NCBI GenBank assembly: GCA_902801205.1
Contig: CADCHE010000002.1
Coordinates: forward strand, 186,001-250,000
DNA from: an uncultured Bacteroidia bacterium
GTDB lineage: Bacteria; Bacteroidota; Bacteroidia; Bacteroidales; UBA932
Length of the DNA: 64,000 nt
Direction: 5' to 3'
Positions 53,315-62,959 of the stretch are shown here, in pieces. The notes under the pieces are model-generated. The model ran no database searches. It was not told where the DNA came from and saw only the letters and a list, made by a program, of their open reading frames with translations. Each line of letters starts with the position of its first letter. The first letter of the stretch is position 1. A program made the position numbers and the translations under genes.

Positions 53315-55492
53315 ATGGAAAAAGCATTCAAGAGAACACTGGTGACCTGCGCGCTGCCTTATGCGAACGGTCCTGTACACATCGGACACCTGGCCGGCGT
53401 CTACGTCCCTGCCGACATCTATGTACGCTACCTGCGGATGAAGGGGGAGGACGTGCTGTACGTGTGCGGCTCCGACGAGCACGGCGTGCCCATCACCATC
53501 AAGGCCCGCCAGCAGGGCGTATCCCCGCAGGACATCGTGGACAAGTACCACGGTATCATCAAGCAGTCTTTCACCGGCCTCGGTATCAACTTCGACATCT
53601 ACGGACGGACCTCTTCGCCGGTGCATGCGGCGAATGCGTCGGAATTCTTCCGGAAACTGTACGATGGCGGGAAGTTCATCACCCGCGAGACGGAGCAGTA
53701 CTACGATCCTGAGGCGAAAACCTTCCTGGCCGACCGCTACATCGTCGGCACCTGCCCCAAGTGCGGCAATCCCGACGCCTACGGCGACCAGTGCGAGAAG
53801 TGCGGCAGCACGCTCAGCCCGGAGGAACTGCTGGACCCGCGTTCGAAACTCAGCGGCGCCCAGCCCGTGAAGAAGAAGACGACCCACTGGTACCTGCCGC
53901 TCGACCAGTACGAAGGCTGGCTGAAGGAGTGGATCCTGGACGGCCACAAGGAGTGGCGCGGCAATGTGTACGGCCAGTGCAAGAGCTGGATCGACGGCGG
54001 CTTGCTGCCGCGTGCCGTGAGCCGTGACCTGGACTGGGGTGTGCCCGTTCCCGTCGAAGGAGCCGAGGGCAAGGTGCTCTATGTCTGGTTCGACGCGCCG
54101 ATCGGTTACATCTCCAATACGCAGGAACTCCTCCCGCAGAGCTGGGAAACCTGGTGGAAGCGCGAAGACACCCGTCTCGTCCACTTCATCGGCAAGGACA
54201 ACATCGTCTTCCACTGCATCGTCTTCCCGTCGATGCTCAAGGCCTACGGCGACTACATCCTGCCGGACAATGTGCCGGCCAACGAGTTCCTGAACCTGGA
54301 AGGGGACAAGATCTCCACCTCCCGCGGCTGGGCCGTCTGGGCGCACGAGTTCCTGGAAGACTTCCCCGGGAAGGCGGATGTGATGCGTTACGTGCTTACG
54401 GCCAACGCGCCCGAGACGAAGGACAATGACTTCAGTTGGAAAGACTTCCAGACACGCAACAACAGCGAGCTCGTGGCGGTGTTCGGCAACTTCGTCAACC
54501 GTGCCGTCGTATTGACACACAAGTACTTCGGTGGCCGTGTCCCTGCGTGCGGTGCGCTGCAGGAGGTCGACCGTGCCGTGCTCGACGAGATTCCCGCGCT
54601 CCGGGAATCCCTGGAAAAGAACCTCGACACCTTCCACTTCCGCGAGGCGCTGAAGGATGCGATGAACATCGCCCGCGCCGGCAACAAGTACATCTCCGAT
54701 ACGGAGCCCTGGAAGGTGGCCAAGACCGACATGGACCGCTGTGCGACCATCCTGAACGTTTCCCTGCAGATCTGCGCCGACCTTTCGCTGGCCTTCGAGC
54801 CCTTCACGCCTTTCGCGGCTGAGCGTCTGCGCGCGATGCTGAATGTCGGCTTGCAGGCCGGTTTCGACCACCGCAAGGGGGAACAGGAGACGGTCAATAC
54901 CTACAAGGAAGGCGAAGCGGCCGCACTGCATACGGTCTCCGGTCCGGCTTCCGCCCCCGCCAGTACAGGCATCTGCCTGCAGTGGGCGCAGCTCGGCGAC
55001 GCCACCCTCCTGCCCGAAGGACATGCGATCGGGGAGCCTGAACTCCTGTTTGCGAAGATCGAGGATGCGGCGATCGACGCCCAGCTCGCCCGCCTGGATG
55101 CCATCCGCGCCGCGCGCGAGGCGGCGGCCAAGGCCGAGGCAGCGAACGCCGTCGCTCCGCAGCGGGACGAGTGCTCCTTCGAGGATTTCGAAAAGATGGA
55201 CATCCGCACCGCCACCGTCCTGGAGGCGGAACGGGTTCCGAAGACGGATAAACTGCTGAAACTTACCATCGACACGGGCATCGACCGTCGGACGATCGTT
55301 TCCGGGATCGCGGAATTCTATACCCCCGAGCAGATGCTGGGCAAACAGATCTGCATCCTGGCGAACCTCAAACCGCGGATGATCCGCGGCATCGAATCGA
55401 AGGGCATGATCCTGATGGCCAAGCAGGGCGACGGCACGATGCGGTTCGTCACCCCTGCCGAAGCAGTCACCAACGGTGCCCAGATCGGGTAG
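53315..55492 (+). CDS. metG: Methionyl-tRNA synthetase with C-terminal tRNA-binding domain
   Basis: This 725-residue enzyme charges tRNA-Met. It has the HIGH motif as VHIGHLAG (His22-His25), zinc-finger Cys pairs CPKCGN and CEKCGS, and a KISTS motif (Lys332) instead of KMSKS, as seen in other Bacteroidota. From about residue 620, [21 protein letters not shown] opens a Trbp111/EMAPII-type OB fold that binds tRNA. An Ala-rich linker separates the two. A 25-bp perfect inverted repeat follows the stop codon. Confidence 0.97.
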   Translation: MEKAFKRTLVTCALPYANGPVHIGHLAGVYVPADIYVRYLRMKGEDVLYVCGSDEHGVPITIKARQQGVSPQDIVDKYHGIIKQSFTGLGINFDIYGRTSSPVHAANASEFFRKLYDGGKFITRETEQYYDPEAKTFLADRYIVGTCPKCGNPDAYGDQCEKCGSTLSPEELLDPRSKLSGAQPVKKKTTHWYLPLDQYEGWLKEWILDGHKEWRGNVYGQCKSWIDGGLLPRAVSRDLDWGVPVPVEGAEGKVLYVWFDAPIGYISNTQELLPQSWETWWKREDTRLVHFIGKDNIVFHCIVFPSMLKAYGDYILPDNVPANEFLNLEGDKISTSRGWAVWAHEFLEDFPGKADVMRYVLTANAPETKDNDFSWKDFQTRNNSELVAVFGNFVNRAVVLTHKYFGGRVPACGALQEVDRAVLDEIPALRESLEKNLDTFHFREALKDAMNIARAGNKYISDTEPWKVAKTDMDRCATILNVSLQICADLSLAFEPFTPFAAERLRAMLNVGLQAGFDHRKGEQETVNTYKEGEAAALHTVSGPASAPASTGICLQWAQLGDATLLPEGHAIGEPELLFAKIEDAAIDAQLARLDAIRAAREAAAKAEAANAVAPQRDECSFEDFEKMDIRTATVLEAERVPKTDKLLKLTIDTGIDRRTIVSGIAEFYTPEQMLGKQICILANLKPRMIRGIESKGMILMAKQGDGTMRFVTPAEAVTNGAQIG

Positions 55493-55505
55493 GAACCATC
55501 CGTTC

Positions 55506-55587
55506 CGCTCCGGCCTCCTTGGAAAGACCATTCGCCCGGACAGGGATGCACGAAGTGCAAGTTGGTCTTTCCAAGGAGGCCGGAGCG
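55506..55587. repeat. Long intergenic inverted repeat (hairpin element B)
   Basis: Arms at 55506-55530 and 55563-55587 are perfect reverse complements over 25 bp. The 32-nt centre contains AGGGATGCACGAAGTGC (55542-55558), in which TGCAC and GTGCA (55547-55559) pair around a GAA triloop. The element lies between the convergent metG and dnaE genes and could terminate both. It shares its centre motif and layout with the element at 29958-30085, but most of the arm sequence differs. Confidence 0.82.
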
Positions 55588-55603
55588 TTAAGGGTACTGC
55601 GGG

Positions 55604-58600
55604 TTACTTCCGCACAGCGGAACACTGGGCGCCGAGGGCCTTGAGGGCATTGACCAGTTCGGACGTCACCCCCACCTTGAACTTCGTGGAGTGGAACTCG
55701 ATGTTGTAGCGGGTCTGCTCGTCGAAGAGCGTGATCTTCAGCTCCACCGGCCCCGGATTCGCCTTCACCAGCGCAACCAGCTTCTTGCGGAAATCTGCCG
55801 TCAGCATCTTCGTCGAAACCCCCACCGTGAATGCGGACAGCTTTTCTTCGGAGACGTTTCCGAGCAGCAGGATCTTGCTGATCCTGAACGAATAAGGAGC
55901 AGTCTTCCCTTGCTGGCGTTCCTCCGGCTTGAGACGGTATTTCTCATCGATGTCGCCTTCGATGAACAGACAGGCATGCGGCACCAGGTAGCTCATGAAC
56001 TGTTCGTGGTCCTTTCCGAACAAGGCCAGTTCGTAGCTGCCGCTGAAATCTTCCAGCATCGTCCGCGAGTACGGCTTCCCGTTTTTGGCCGTCAGCGTCT
56101 TCATGTCGGTGACCATGCCCGCGATGCAGACCGGCATCTTCTTCTTCATCTTTTCGCAGGCCGCCACCTTGAGCGACAGTTCCGACAGCGGGCAGGTGAC
56201 GAAGGTATCCATCTCGAAGGCGTACTTGTCCAGGGGGTGCGAGGAGATGTAGGTCCCCACCAGTTCCTTTTCGCGCTGCAGCAGGTCTAGGTCGTTCTCC
56301 TCTCCGACCATCTCCGGAACTTCCGGGCGCACCGGCTTGAGTTCTTCCATTTCACCGAACAGCGAAGCGCTCGTGTCGAAACTGCTCTTCCCGTACAGGT
56401 CGGCATACTTCACCAATTCATCCAGGAACAGCTCGTTGTTCTTGCACGGAAGCAGGTACTGGCTCCGCTTGTAACCGAAGGAGTCGAACGCGCCGGAGAA
56501 CACCAGGCATTCGGCCGCCTTCCGGTTCAGCACGCCCTTCGCGGAGATCCGCTCCACGAAGTCGAACAAGTCGGCGAACGGCCCCCCCTTCGCCCGCTCC
56601 TCGATGATGGCGTCGACCACGTTCGAACCGAATCCCTTGATGCCGCCCAGACCGAAACGGACGCTGCCGGCCTTGTTCACGTTGAAGTGCAGGTCGCTCT
56701 CGTTGACATCCGGGTTCAGGACGGGAACGCGGTTCTTCTTGCAGTCGTCCATGATCTTCTTGATTTCCTCCATGCTCTTGGCATTGCTCAGGCAGGAGGC
56801 GTAGAATTCGGCCGGATAGTGGCACTTGAGCCAGCCGGTCTGGTAGCTGACCCAGGCGTAGCAGGTGGCGTGCGACTTGTTGAAGGCGTACTGGGCGAAT
56901 TTCTCCCAGTCCTTCCAGATCTTGTCCAGCACCTTCTCGGGGTGGCCGTTGGCGATGCCGCCCGACATGAACTTGTCCTTCAAGGAGTTCAGGATGTCGA
57001 TCTGCTTCTTCCCCATAGCCTTGCGGAGCTTGTCCGCCTCGCCTTTGGTGAAACCGGCCAGCCTCTGCGAAAGGAGCATCACCTGCTCCTGGTAGACCGT
57101 GACACCATAGGTGTCGTTGAGGAATTCTTCCATTTCGGGAAGGTCGTACTCGATCGGCTGCAGGCCCAGTTTCCGTTCGACGAAATCCGGGATGTAATCC
57201 ATCGGGCCCGGACGGTACAGGGCGTTCATGGCGATCAGGTCTTCGAACCGCTCGGGGTGCAGCTTCTGCAGCCAGGTCTTCATGCCTTCGGATTCGAACT
57301 GGAATACGCTGGTCGTGTCGCCGCGTCCGTAGAGTTCGTAGGTCGGCTTGTCGTCGATGGGGATGGCTTCGATGTCGATGTCCTCGCCGGTCCGTTCCTT
57401 GATGAGGTCCAGGCAGTTGTGGATGATCGTCAAGGTGATGAGGCCCAGGAAGTCCATCTTCAGCATGCCCACGTCCTCGATGTAGTGGCCGTCGTACTGC
57501 GAGATGCGCACGTCCTCGCCCGTTTCCTTGTCCTTGGTTACGGAAATGGGCAGGAAGTCGGTCAGGTCACCGCGGCCGATGATGGTTGCGCAGGCGTGTA
57601 CGCCCACCTGCCGGACGCTGCCTTCCAGCGCCTGGGCGTACCGGAGGACCTCCTTGTTGATCTCCGTCCCGTTCTTGAGTTCGTTGATGAATTCAGGCAC
57701 CAGCCGGAAGCAGTTCTTGAGCGTGATCTTGACGTCGACGTCCTCCATGCCGCGCTGGAACATCTTCTTGACCAGGACCTTCTGCCCCTCGTGCTCGGGG
57801 TCGTCCACTTCGACTTCCTTCTCGACCTGCTTGAATCCGGGCCTGAGCGTGTCCAGCTTGGGGTTGAAAGGATATTCCCGCTCCTTCTTCTCGCTGAGCC
57901 GGTCCGGCACCATCTTCGTCAGGCGGTTCGACTCGTCCAGCGAGAGGTGGCTGATGCGCGCCACGTCCTTGATGGCGCTCTTGGCCGCCATGGTCCCGAA
58001 GGTAATGACCCGTGAAACGTGGCTTTCCCCGTAGGTCTTTTCGACGTATTCGTGCGCCTTGGTGAGGTCTTCGAAGTCTACGTCGATATCCGGCATGGAG
58101 ATGCGGTCCGGGTTGAGGAAACGCTCGAACAGGAGTTGGTATCGGATCGGATCCAGGTTCGTGATTTTCAAGCAGTAAGCGACGACGGAACCGGCGGCGG
58201 AGCCTCGGCCCGGCCCCACCATGCTCCCCATCGCGCGCGACGCGGCGATGTAGTCCTGGACGATCAGGAAGTAGTCCGGGAAGCCCATCCGGCTGATGGT
58301 CTTGAGCTCGAAGTCGATGCGTTCCTGCTGTTCGGGGGTCAGCGTCTCGCCGTACCGCTTGTGCGCACCCTCGTAGGTGAGGTGGCACAGGTAGGCGACC
58401 GAGTGGCAGAATCCGTCACCCCGGTAGTTGCCCTTCTTGTCACAGCGGCCCGCGTCGATGACGTCCTTGTACCGCTCCATCTGGGCGTCGATGTCCTGCA
58501 TGAACGCCGGGTCGATCTCGTAGACCGGAAGCACCGGGTCGCGGTCGATGCTGTAAGACTCCACCTTGTCCACGATCTCCTGGGTGTTGGCGATGGTTTC

Positions 58601-59404
58601 CGGATGCCCCGGGAACAGGGCGAGCATCTCTTCCTCGCTCTTGAGGTACTCCTGCTGCGTATAGCGCAGCCGTCCCGGGTCGTCGATGAAGGCGTTGGTA
58701 TTCAGACAGATGAGTCGGTCGTGAACGGGGCCGTCCTCCTTCCGGACGAAGTGGACGTCGTTCGTCGCGATGACCTTCACCCCGTACTGCTCCGCCAGGT
58801 CGAAGAGCACTTCCGTGTATTCTTTCTCGCGTTCGTAGACCTCCTGCGACTGCCCCGGCACCTCGGTCTTGTGGAGCATCACTTCCAGGTAGTAGTCGTC
58901 TCCGAACAGGCGCTTGTGCCATTGGATCGCCTCGCCGGCCGCCTGCAGGTCGCCTGCGAGGATCTTCTGCGGGATCTCGCCCGCCATGCACGCAGAAGAG
59001 CAGATGAGCCCCTCGTGGTACTGTTCCAGCACCTCGTGCCGAACGCGCGGCTTCCCGTAGTACATGCCCTCGATGTGCCCGGTCGAGACGATCTTGACGA
59101 GGTTTTTGTAGCCCTGGTAGTCCTTCGCCAGCAGGATCAGGTGGTAGTAGGCGCGGTGCGCCTGGTCCTTCAGCTTGTGGTCGTACCCCCGCGTCACGTA
59201 GATCTCGCAGCCGATGATGGGTTTCACCGCCGGATGCTTTTTCGCGAACTTGAAGAACTCCTTGACGCCGTACAGGTTGCCGTGGTCCGTGATCGCCAGG
59301 GCGGACTGCCCCAGCTCTTCCGCGCGGGCGAATAGGTTGTCGATGGAGGCCTGTCCGTCGAGGATGGAATACTGTGTATGGACGTGTAGATGCGTGAAAG
59401 ACAT
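55604..59404 (-). CDS. dnaE: DNA polymerase III alpha subunit
   Basis: This 1266-residue replicative polymerase starts MSFTHLHVHTQYSILDGQ, the PHP domain. The polymerase core has GPGRGSAAGSVVAY, MPDIDVDFED and YFLIVQDYI. The fingers, beta-binding and OB-fold parts follow (PVCIAGMVTDMKTLTAKNGKPYSRTMLEDF). The ATG at 59404 is chosen because it starts the PHP motif; the frame extends to 59440, overlapping the promoter. The gene has its own consensus promoter and is convergent with metG. Length is typical of Bacteroidota DnaE. Confidence 0.97.
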   Translation of the reverse strand: MSFTHLHVHTQYSILDGQASIDNLFARAEELGQSALAITDHGNLYGVKEFFKFAKKHPAVKPIIGCEIYVTRGYDHKLKDQAHRAYYHLILLAKDYQGYKNLVKIVSTGHIEGMYYGKPRVRHEVLEQYHEGLICSSACMAGEIPQKILAGDLQAAGEAIQWHKRLFGDDYYLEVMLHKTEVPGQSQEVYEREKEYTEVLFDLAEQYGVKVIATNDVHFVRKEDGPVHDRLICLNTNAFIDDPGRLRYTQQEYLKSEEEMLALFPGHPETIANTQEIVDKVESYSIDRDPVLPVYEIDPAFMQDIDAQMERYKDVIDAGRCDKKGNYRGDGFCHSVAYLCHLTYEGAHKRYGETLTPEQQERIDFELKTISRMGFPDYFLIVQDYIAASRAMGSMVGPGRGSAAGSVVAYCLKITNLDPIRYQLLFERFLNPDRISMPDIDVDFEDLTKAHEYVEKTYGESHVSRVITFGTMAAKSAIKDVARISHLSLDESNRLTKMVPDRLSEKKEREYPFNPKLDTLRPGFKQVEKEVEVDDPEHEGQKVLVKKMFQRGMEDVDVKITLKNCFRLVPEFINELKNGTEINKEVLRYAQALEGSVRQVGVHACATIIGRGDLTDFLPISVTKDKETGEDVRISQYDGHYIEDVGMLKMDFLGLITLTIIHNCLDLIKERTGEDIDIEAIPIDDKPTYELYGRGDTTSVFQFESEGMKTWLQKLHPERFEDLIAMNALYRPGPMDYIPDFVERKLGLQPIEYDLPEMEEFLNDTYGVTVYQEQVMLLSQRLAGFTKGEADKLRKAMGKKQIDILNSLKDKFMSGGIANGHPEKVLDKIWKDWEKFAQYAFNKSHATCYAWVSYQTGWLKCHYPAEFYASCLSNAKSMEEIKKIMDDCKKNRVPVLNPDVNESDLHFNVNKAGSVRFGLGGIKGFGSNVVDAIIEERAKGGPFADLFDFVERISAKGVLNRKAAECLVFSGAFDSFGYKRSQYLLPCKNNELFLDELVKYADLYGKSSFDTSASLFGEMEELKPVRPEVPEMVGEENDLDLLQREKELVGTYISSHPLDKYAFEMDTFVTCPLSELSLKVAACEKMKKKMPVCIAGMVTDMKTLTAKNGKPYSRTMLEDFSGSYELALFGKDHEQFMSYLVPHACLFIEGDIDEKYRLKPEERQQGKTAPYSFRISKILLLGNVSEEKLSAFTVGVSTKMLTADFRKKLVALVKANPGPVELKITLFDEQTRYNIEFHSTKFKVGVTSELVNALKALGAQCSAVRK

Positions 59405-59427
59405 GATCCGGGCTTTTAAGGTGTCTA

Positions 59428-59457
59428 CAAAGATACCCAAAAAGCCCGGACGTTCAA
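59428..59457 (-). promoter_or_regulatory. Promoter of dnaE within an inverted repeat
   Basis: On the minus strand TTG (59455-59457), a 19-nt spacer and TATCTTTG (59428-59435) match the consensus. The -7 box lies in the loop between arms CCGGGCTTTT (59408-59417) and AAAAGCCCGG (59440-59449). The arms could be an operator or a terminator for the upstream efflux operon. Confidence 0.72.
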
Positions 59458-59481
59458 AGGAAAGTTTTCAACAGACGTCCG

Positions 59482-60756
59482 TCAGCGTCCCGTGATGATG
59501 CGGTGGTCTTTTTCGCGGTCGATGCCGACGCGGACCGCAAGCTGTTCGCGGCGTTCCCGGAGCATCTCCCGGTGGCGGATTACCCAGTTTTCAACGTAGA
59601 CCGCGGCGCACGCCAGGAAGAAGAAGACGATGGTCTGGACCGTCAGCGCCCGGATCTGGGTGGCGGCAGCGGCGATGTCACCGCCTGCCGTGCTCAGGTT
59701 GATGAATCCCTGTACCGCGAAGGTGGACGGGAAGAACCAGGAGACGACCTTCCAGAAAGCCGGGAAGGCGACGGACGGCCAGCTGCACCCGGTCAGGAAG
59801 ATGGCGACCGGCGAGATGGCGAGGAAGAGGACGAAGACGCTTTCACGCCGGGTGATGACGGTGCTGCATGTCATGCTGAAGAACACGCAGTCGGTGACGA
59901 AGATGACCAGCAGCGCAAGGACATCGGTGAAGGTGCCGCGCTGCGGGATCCCGAAGATCGCCGGGACGATGAAGGTGATGTACGCGCCGATGGCCAGGTA
60001 CAGCAGCCAGTAGGCGGCACCGCGCCCCAGGACCACCCGGACGACCCCGTTGCCTTCGAGTTTGTCCGGCAGGGAGGCGAAACTGTGGTTCCGCTCGCGG
60101 GCCGTGCCCACCAGCAGCGACATGCCGTAGAACATGGTCTGCTGGATGATCAGCATCAGGATGGCGGAGATCAGGAAGAAACCGTAGTCGAACGCCCGGT
60201 TGAAGGGGTTGTTGTCTTCATACTGGACCGGCTTGACGCTCTGCAGGGCGGCCTGGTCCGTCAGGCCGGCGGCCGCGAACCGCTCCATCTGGATGGAGCC
60301 GATCTCGTGCAGCATCACGAAGTTGGTGGCCATCAAGGCGTTCTTGTAATACAGGAAGCTGCTCATGTCGGCATAGACCGAGAAGACGGCGGTCTGCCCT
60401 TCGGCGAGTTTCCTGCCGAAGTCGGACGGGAAGCGGATGATGCCGTTGACCTTCCGTTCCTGCATCAGGCGTTCCGCCTCGGCCATGTTCACGCACTTGG
60501 CGGCGACGCGGACCTCGCGGGTGGCATCGATCTCCCGGATGAAACGGCGGCTGTCCGAGCATGCGGCATCGTCCACGACGGCGACGGGCGTGTCCTCCAG
60601 GATGCCGTTCATGTAGATGACGTTGTACAGGAGCGGGTAGAGCAGCCCGGCGACGAAGAAGATCAGCAGGACGCCGCCGTCGTGGAAGATCTGGTGCAGC
60701 TCGTGCATCATGATGTCGCGCCAGTCGCGCAGCCATTGTTTGATATATTGCATCAT
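59482..60756 (-). CDS. ABC-2 type transporter permease (downstream copy)
   Basis: This 424-residue membrane protein has one N-terminal helix (GGVLLIFFVAGLLYPLLYNVIYM), a periplasmic domain of about 170 residues with LMQERKVNGIIRFPSDF, and five C-terminal helices (AILMLIIQQTMFYGMSLLVG, YWLLYLAIGAYITFIVPAIFG, LALLVIFVTDCVFFSMTCS, VFVLFLAISPVAIFLTGCSWP, IVFFFLACAAVYVENWV). This is the YhhJ/YbhR-like ABC-2 layout. It follows its paralogue closely in an operon with an HlyD-like adaptor and a TolC-like protein, so it probably forms a drug-efflux pump. No ATPase gene is seen in the window. Confidence 0.86.
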   Translation of the reverse strand: MMQYIKQWLRDWRDIMMHELHQIFHDGGVLLIFFVAGLLYPLLYNVIYMNGILEDTPVAVVDDAACSDSRRFIREIDATREVRVAAKCVNMAEAERLMQERKVNGIIRFPSDFGRKLAEGQTAVFSVYADMSSFLYYKNALMATNFVMLHEIGSIQMERFAAAGLTDQAALQSVKPVQYEDNNPFNRAFDYGFFLISAILMLIIQQTMFYGMSLLVGTARERNHSFASLPDKLEGNGVVRVVLGRGAAYWLLYLAIGAYITFIVPAIFGIPQRGTFTDVLALLVIFVTDCVFFSMTCSTVITRRESVFVLFLAISPVAIFLTGCSWPSVAFPAFWKVVSWFFPSTFAVQGFINLSTAGGDIAAAATQIRALTVQTIVFFFLACAAVYVENWVIRHREMLRERREQLAVRVGIDREKDHRIITGR

Positions 60757-60760
60757 GGCA

Positions 60761-61930
60761 TTAGTCTTTGGGATAGTTCTGATAGATGTACGCTTTCTTC
60801 AGCCGCTGAAGTCCCAACAGCGGGACGAAGAGGAAGCAGAGCAGCCAGACCACCTCTTTCCACCAGCCTGCGAAGCCGGCGCCGAAGATGGCCTCCTGGA
60901 CATAGAACAGGTAATAGTGGCGGATCGGGAAGATCGACCCGAGCCCCTGGATCCAGGGCGTCATCGCCTCCAACGGCAGCGTGAATCCGGCGAGGGAGAA
61001 ACCCAGTACGCTGTACAGGGCACCGACGCTCAGCGCCAGCCGGGGCACCGGCAGCATCTCCAGGATGAAGATCGCGACGGCCTCGCTGGCGACCACCAGC
61101 AGGAAGATGGCCAGGAACATGTTCCAGATGGAACCCGCCATCGGGAAATGCAGCTGGTGGTAGAGGATGAGCACGAGGATGAAGCCGATGGTGGAGAAGA
61201 TGCCGGTCCAGACGATCAGCTTGCCGGCCAGCGCATTCAAGATCGACCCGCCGGCCGTGTCGAGCAGGTGCCGCGACGTTCCGAACTTGAGTTCCGCGCC
61301 CAGCGAGTAGATGAGGATGATGATCACGATCATCTCCAGGATGGCGGGCAGCAGTACGTTGCACAGGTAGTAGCTGTAGTTGGTGGTCGTGTTTCCGATC
61401 TGGTGCGTGTCGATGTCCACCGGCCGGATCATGCCCATGATCGCGTCGTCGTTGTATCCTTTGGCGCGGAGCACCTGCCGCTGTACGGCACCGTTCGTGA
61501 GGTTGGTCATCAACAGCAGGCTCTTCCACGACAGGGCGCCGGAAACGAAGTACAGGCCGTTCACGTAGAAGGTGATCTTCGGCTGCCGGTTGGCATTGAT
61601 GTCTTCGCCGAGCCCCTCCGGGAGAAGGCATACGGCTGAGATCCTGCCGCTGACGAGGTCTTCGCGCGCCTGCTCGAAAGACGGGTAGTGGACGACCTCC
61701 GAAAGCTGTGTCGCGTCGAGTTGCCGGACGAATTCCCGCGAGATCGAAGAACCGTCCAGGTCGACGGTGCCTACCGGGATGTCGTGGGGCAGCCCGTCCC
61801 GCATCAGCGACAGGAAGAACACGGTGCAGAAAGTGATCACGCCGACCGTGCCCACCAGATACAGGGGGCGGTTCCGCAAGATGCGGAATTCACGGCCGAT
61901 GACCGCCTTGATATTCTGCCAAGTTCCCAT
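60761..61930 (-). CDS. ABC-2 type transporter permease (upstream copy)
   Basis: This 389-residue protein has an N-terminal helix (LYLVGTVGVITFCTVFFLSLM), a periplasmic domain with LVSGRISAVCLLPEGLGEDINA, and a C-terminal bundle of helices (ILEMIVIIILIYSLGAELKFG, WTGIFSTIGFILVLILY, MFLAIFLLVVASEAVAIFILE, VGALYSVLGFSLAGFTLPLEAM). It is a paralogue of the next gene, separated by 4 nt, and the two would form a heterodimeric membrane part of an exporter. Substrate unknown. Confidence 0.87.
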   Translation of the reverse strand: MGTWQNIKAVIGREFRILRNRPLYLVGTVGVITFCTVFFLSLMRDGLPHDIPVGTVDLDGSSISREFVRQLDATQLSEVVHYPSFEQAREDLVSGRISAVCLLPEGLGEDINANRQPKITFYVNGLYFVSGALSWKSLLLMTNLTNGAVQRQVLRAKGYNDDAIMGMIRPVDIDTHQIGNTTTNYSYYLCNVLLPAILEMIVIIILIYSLGAELKFGTSRHLLDTAGGSILNALAGKLIVWTGIFSTIGFILVLILYHQLHFPMAGSIWNMFLAIFLLVVASEAVAIFILEMLPVPRLALSVGALYSVLGFSLAGFTLPLEAMTPWIQGLGSIFPIRHYYLFYVQEAIFGAGFAGWWKEVVWLLCFLFVPLLGLQRLKKAYIYQNYPKD

Positions 61931-61954
61931 AACGATTTGTCCCTTTCTCTTTCT

Positions 61955-62944
61955 TTACTGTTTGACGATGGCGGACATGCCGGGCAGGACCCCTTCCAGG
62001 GGCTCCTGCGGGACGGCGCGGACCTCGAACGTCTTGGCGTCGTACAGGCCTGTCTCCTTTGTGGCCTTCCAGGTGGCGTAGGATTCGCGCACCGCGCGGT
62101 AGTTCACCACGGCAGACACTTCGCGACCGTCCAGGGCCGGAAGCATGACCGTGAGAACGTCCCCTTCCTTCATCCCGTGCAGGTAGTCTTCACGGATGTT
62201 GAAGGTGAACCACAGGTCGCCGGTGTCGGTGATGCTGGCCACAGGTGCGCCCGTGCCGACCAGCTCGCCCACCTTGGGATAGATCGCAGAAACGATTCCG
62301 TCGGTGGGGGAGACCAGGTAGAGTTCGCCCAGGTAGGATTCCACCTCCATGACCGCACCCTCCGCCTGGTTCACAAGGGCCTGCGCAGCAGCCTTGTCCT
62401 CGCTGCGGGCGCCGTTGAGGGCCATCTCATACTGGCTCTTGGCCGCCTTGGTCTGGGCGACGGCGGCGTCGTACTTCGCCTTGGTCTCGTCGTATTTCTG
62501 GGCGGCGATCACCTTCTGGTCGTAAAGCCGCTGCACGCGGTCGAGCGATTTGCGCATCACCTCTTCCTGTACCAGGGCCTGCTGGTAGAGTTCGTAGGCG
62601 CCGGTGATCTGCTCGCTGCGGGCACCGTTGCGGGCCTTGAGACTCTGGGCGCGGGCGGCGTCGCGGGCGGCCGAAGCCTGTGCGAGTTTGGCGCGGACTT
62701 CCGGCGAATCGATCCGGGCGATGGTGTCGCCCTTCTGGACGCGCTGTCCTTCTTTGACATAGATTTCCTCGATGCGGCCGGGAACCTTTCCGGATACCCG
62801 GTATTCGCTGGCTTCCGCCTCGCCCTGGATGACGAGCGGCTTGGGTTTCGTGACGATGTAACCGAGGATAGCGATGAGCAGGATGATTGCGATGAGCGCT
62901 ACGACTCCGATGACCAGGTTGTAGCTTTTCTTGTTCTTTTCCAT
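61955..62944 (-). CDS. HlyD/EmrA-like membrane fusion protein
   Basis: This 329-residue adaptor has one N-terminal transmembrane helix (NLVIGVVALIAIILLIAILGYIV), a lipoyl-like domain (VSGKVPGRIEEIYVKEGQRVQKGDTIARID), a long helical hairpin rich in Ala/Gln/Lys (about residues 75-180), and beta-barrel segments (YLVSPTDGIVSAIYPKVGELVGTGAPVASI). It would bridge the inner-membrane permeases and the TolC-like outer-membrane channel. It lies 24 nt upstream of the permease genes and 15 nt downstream of the TolC gene. Confidence 0.93.
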   Translation of the reverse strand: MEKNKKSYNLVIGVVALIAIILLIAILGYIVTKPKPLVIQGEAEASEYRVSGKVPGRIEEIYVKEGQRVQKGDTIARIDSPEVRAKLAQASAARDAARAQSLKARNGARSEQITGAYELYQQALVQEEVMRKSLDRVQRLYDQKVIAAQKYDETKAKYDAAVAQTKAAKSQYEMALNGARSEDKAAAQALVNQAEGAVMEVESYLGELYLVSPTDGIVSAIYPKVGELVGTGAPVASITDTGDLWFTFNIREDYLHGMKEGDVLTVMLPALDGREVSAVVNYRAVRESYATWKATKETGLYDAKTFEVRAVPQEPLEGVLPGMSAIVKQ

Positions 62945-62959
62945 ATCTGTATCTTTTTA

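Noticed and set aside
56687-59335. Two long plus-strand frames opposite dnaE
   Set aside because: They mirror the dnaE codons and show no domain; dnaE itself is certain.
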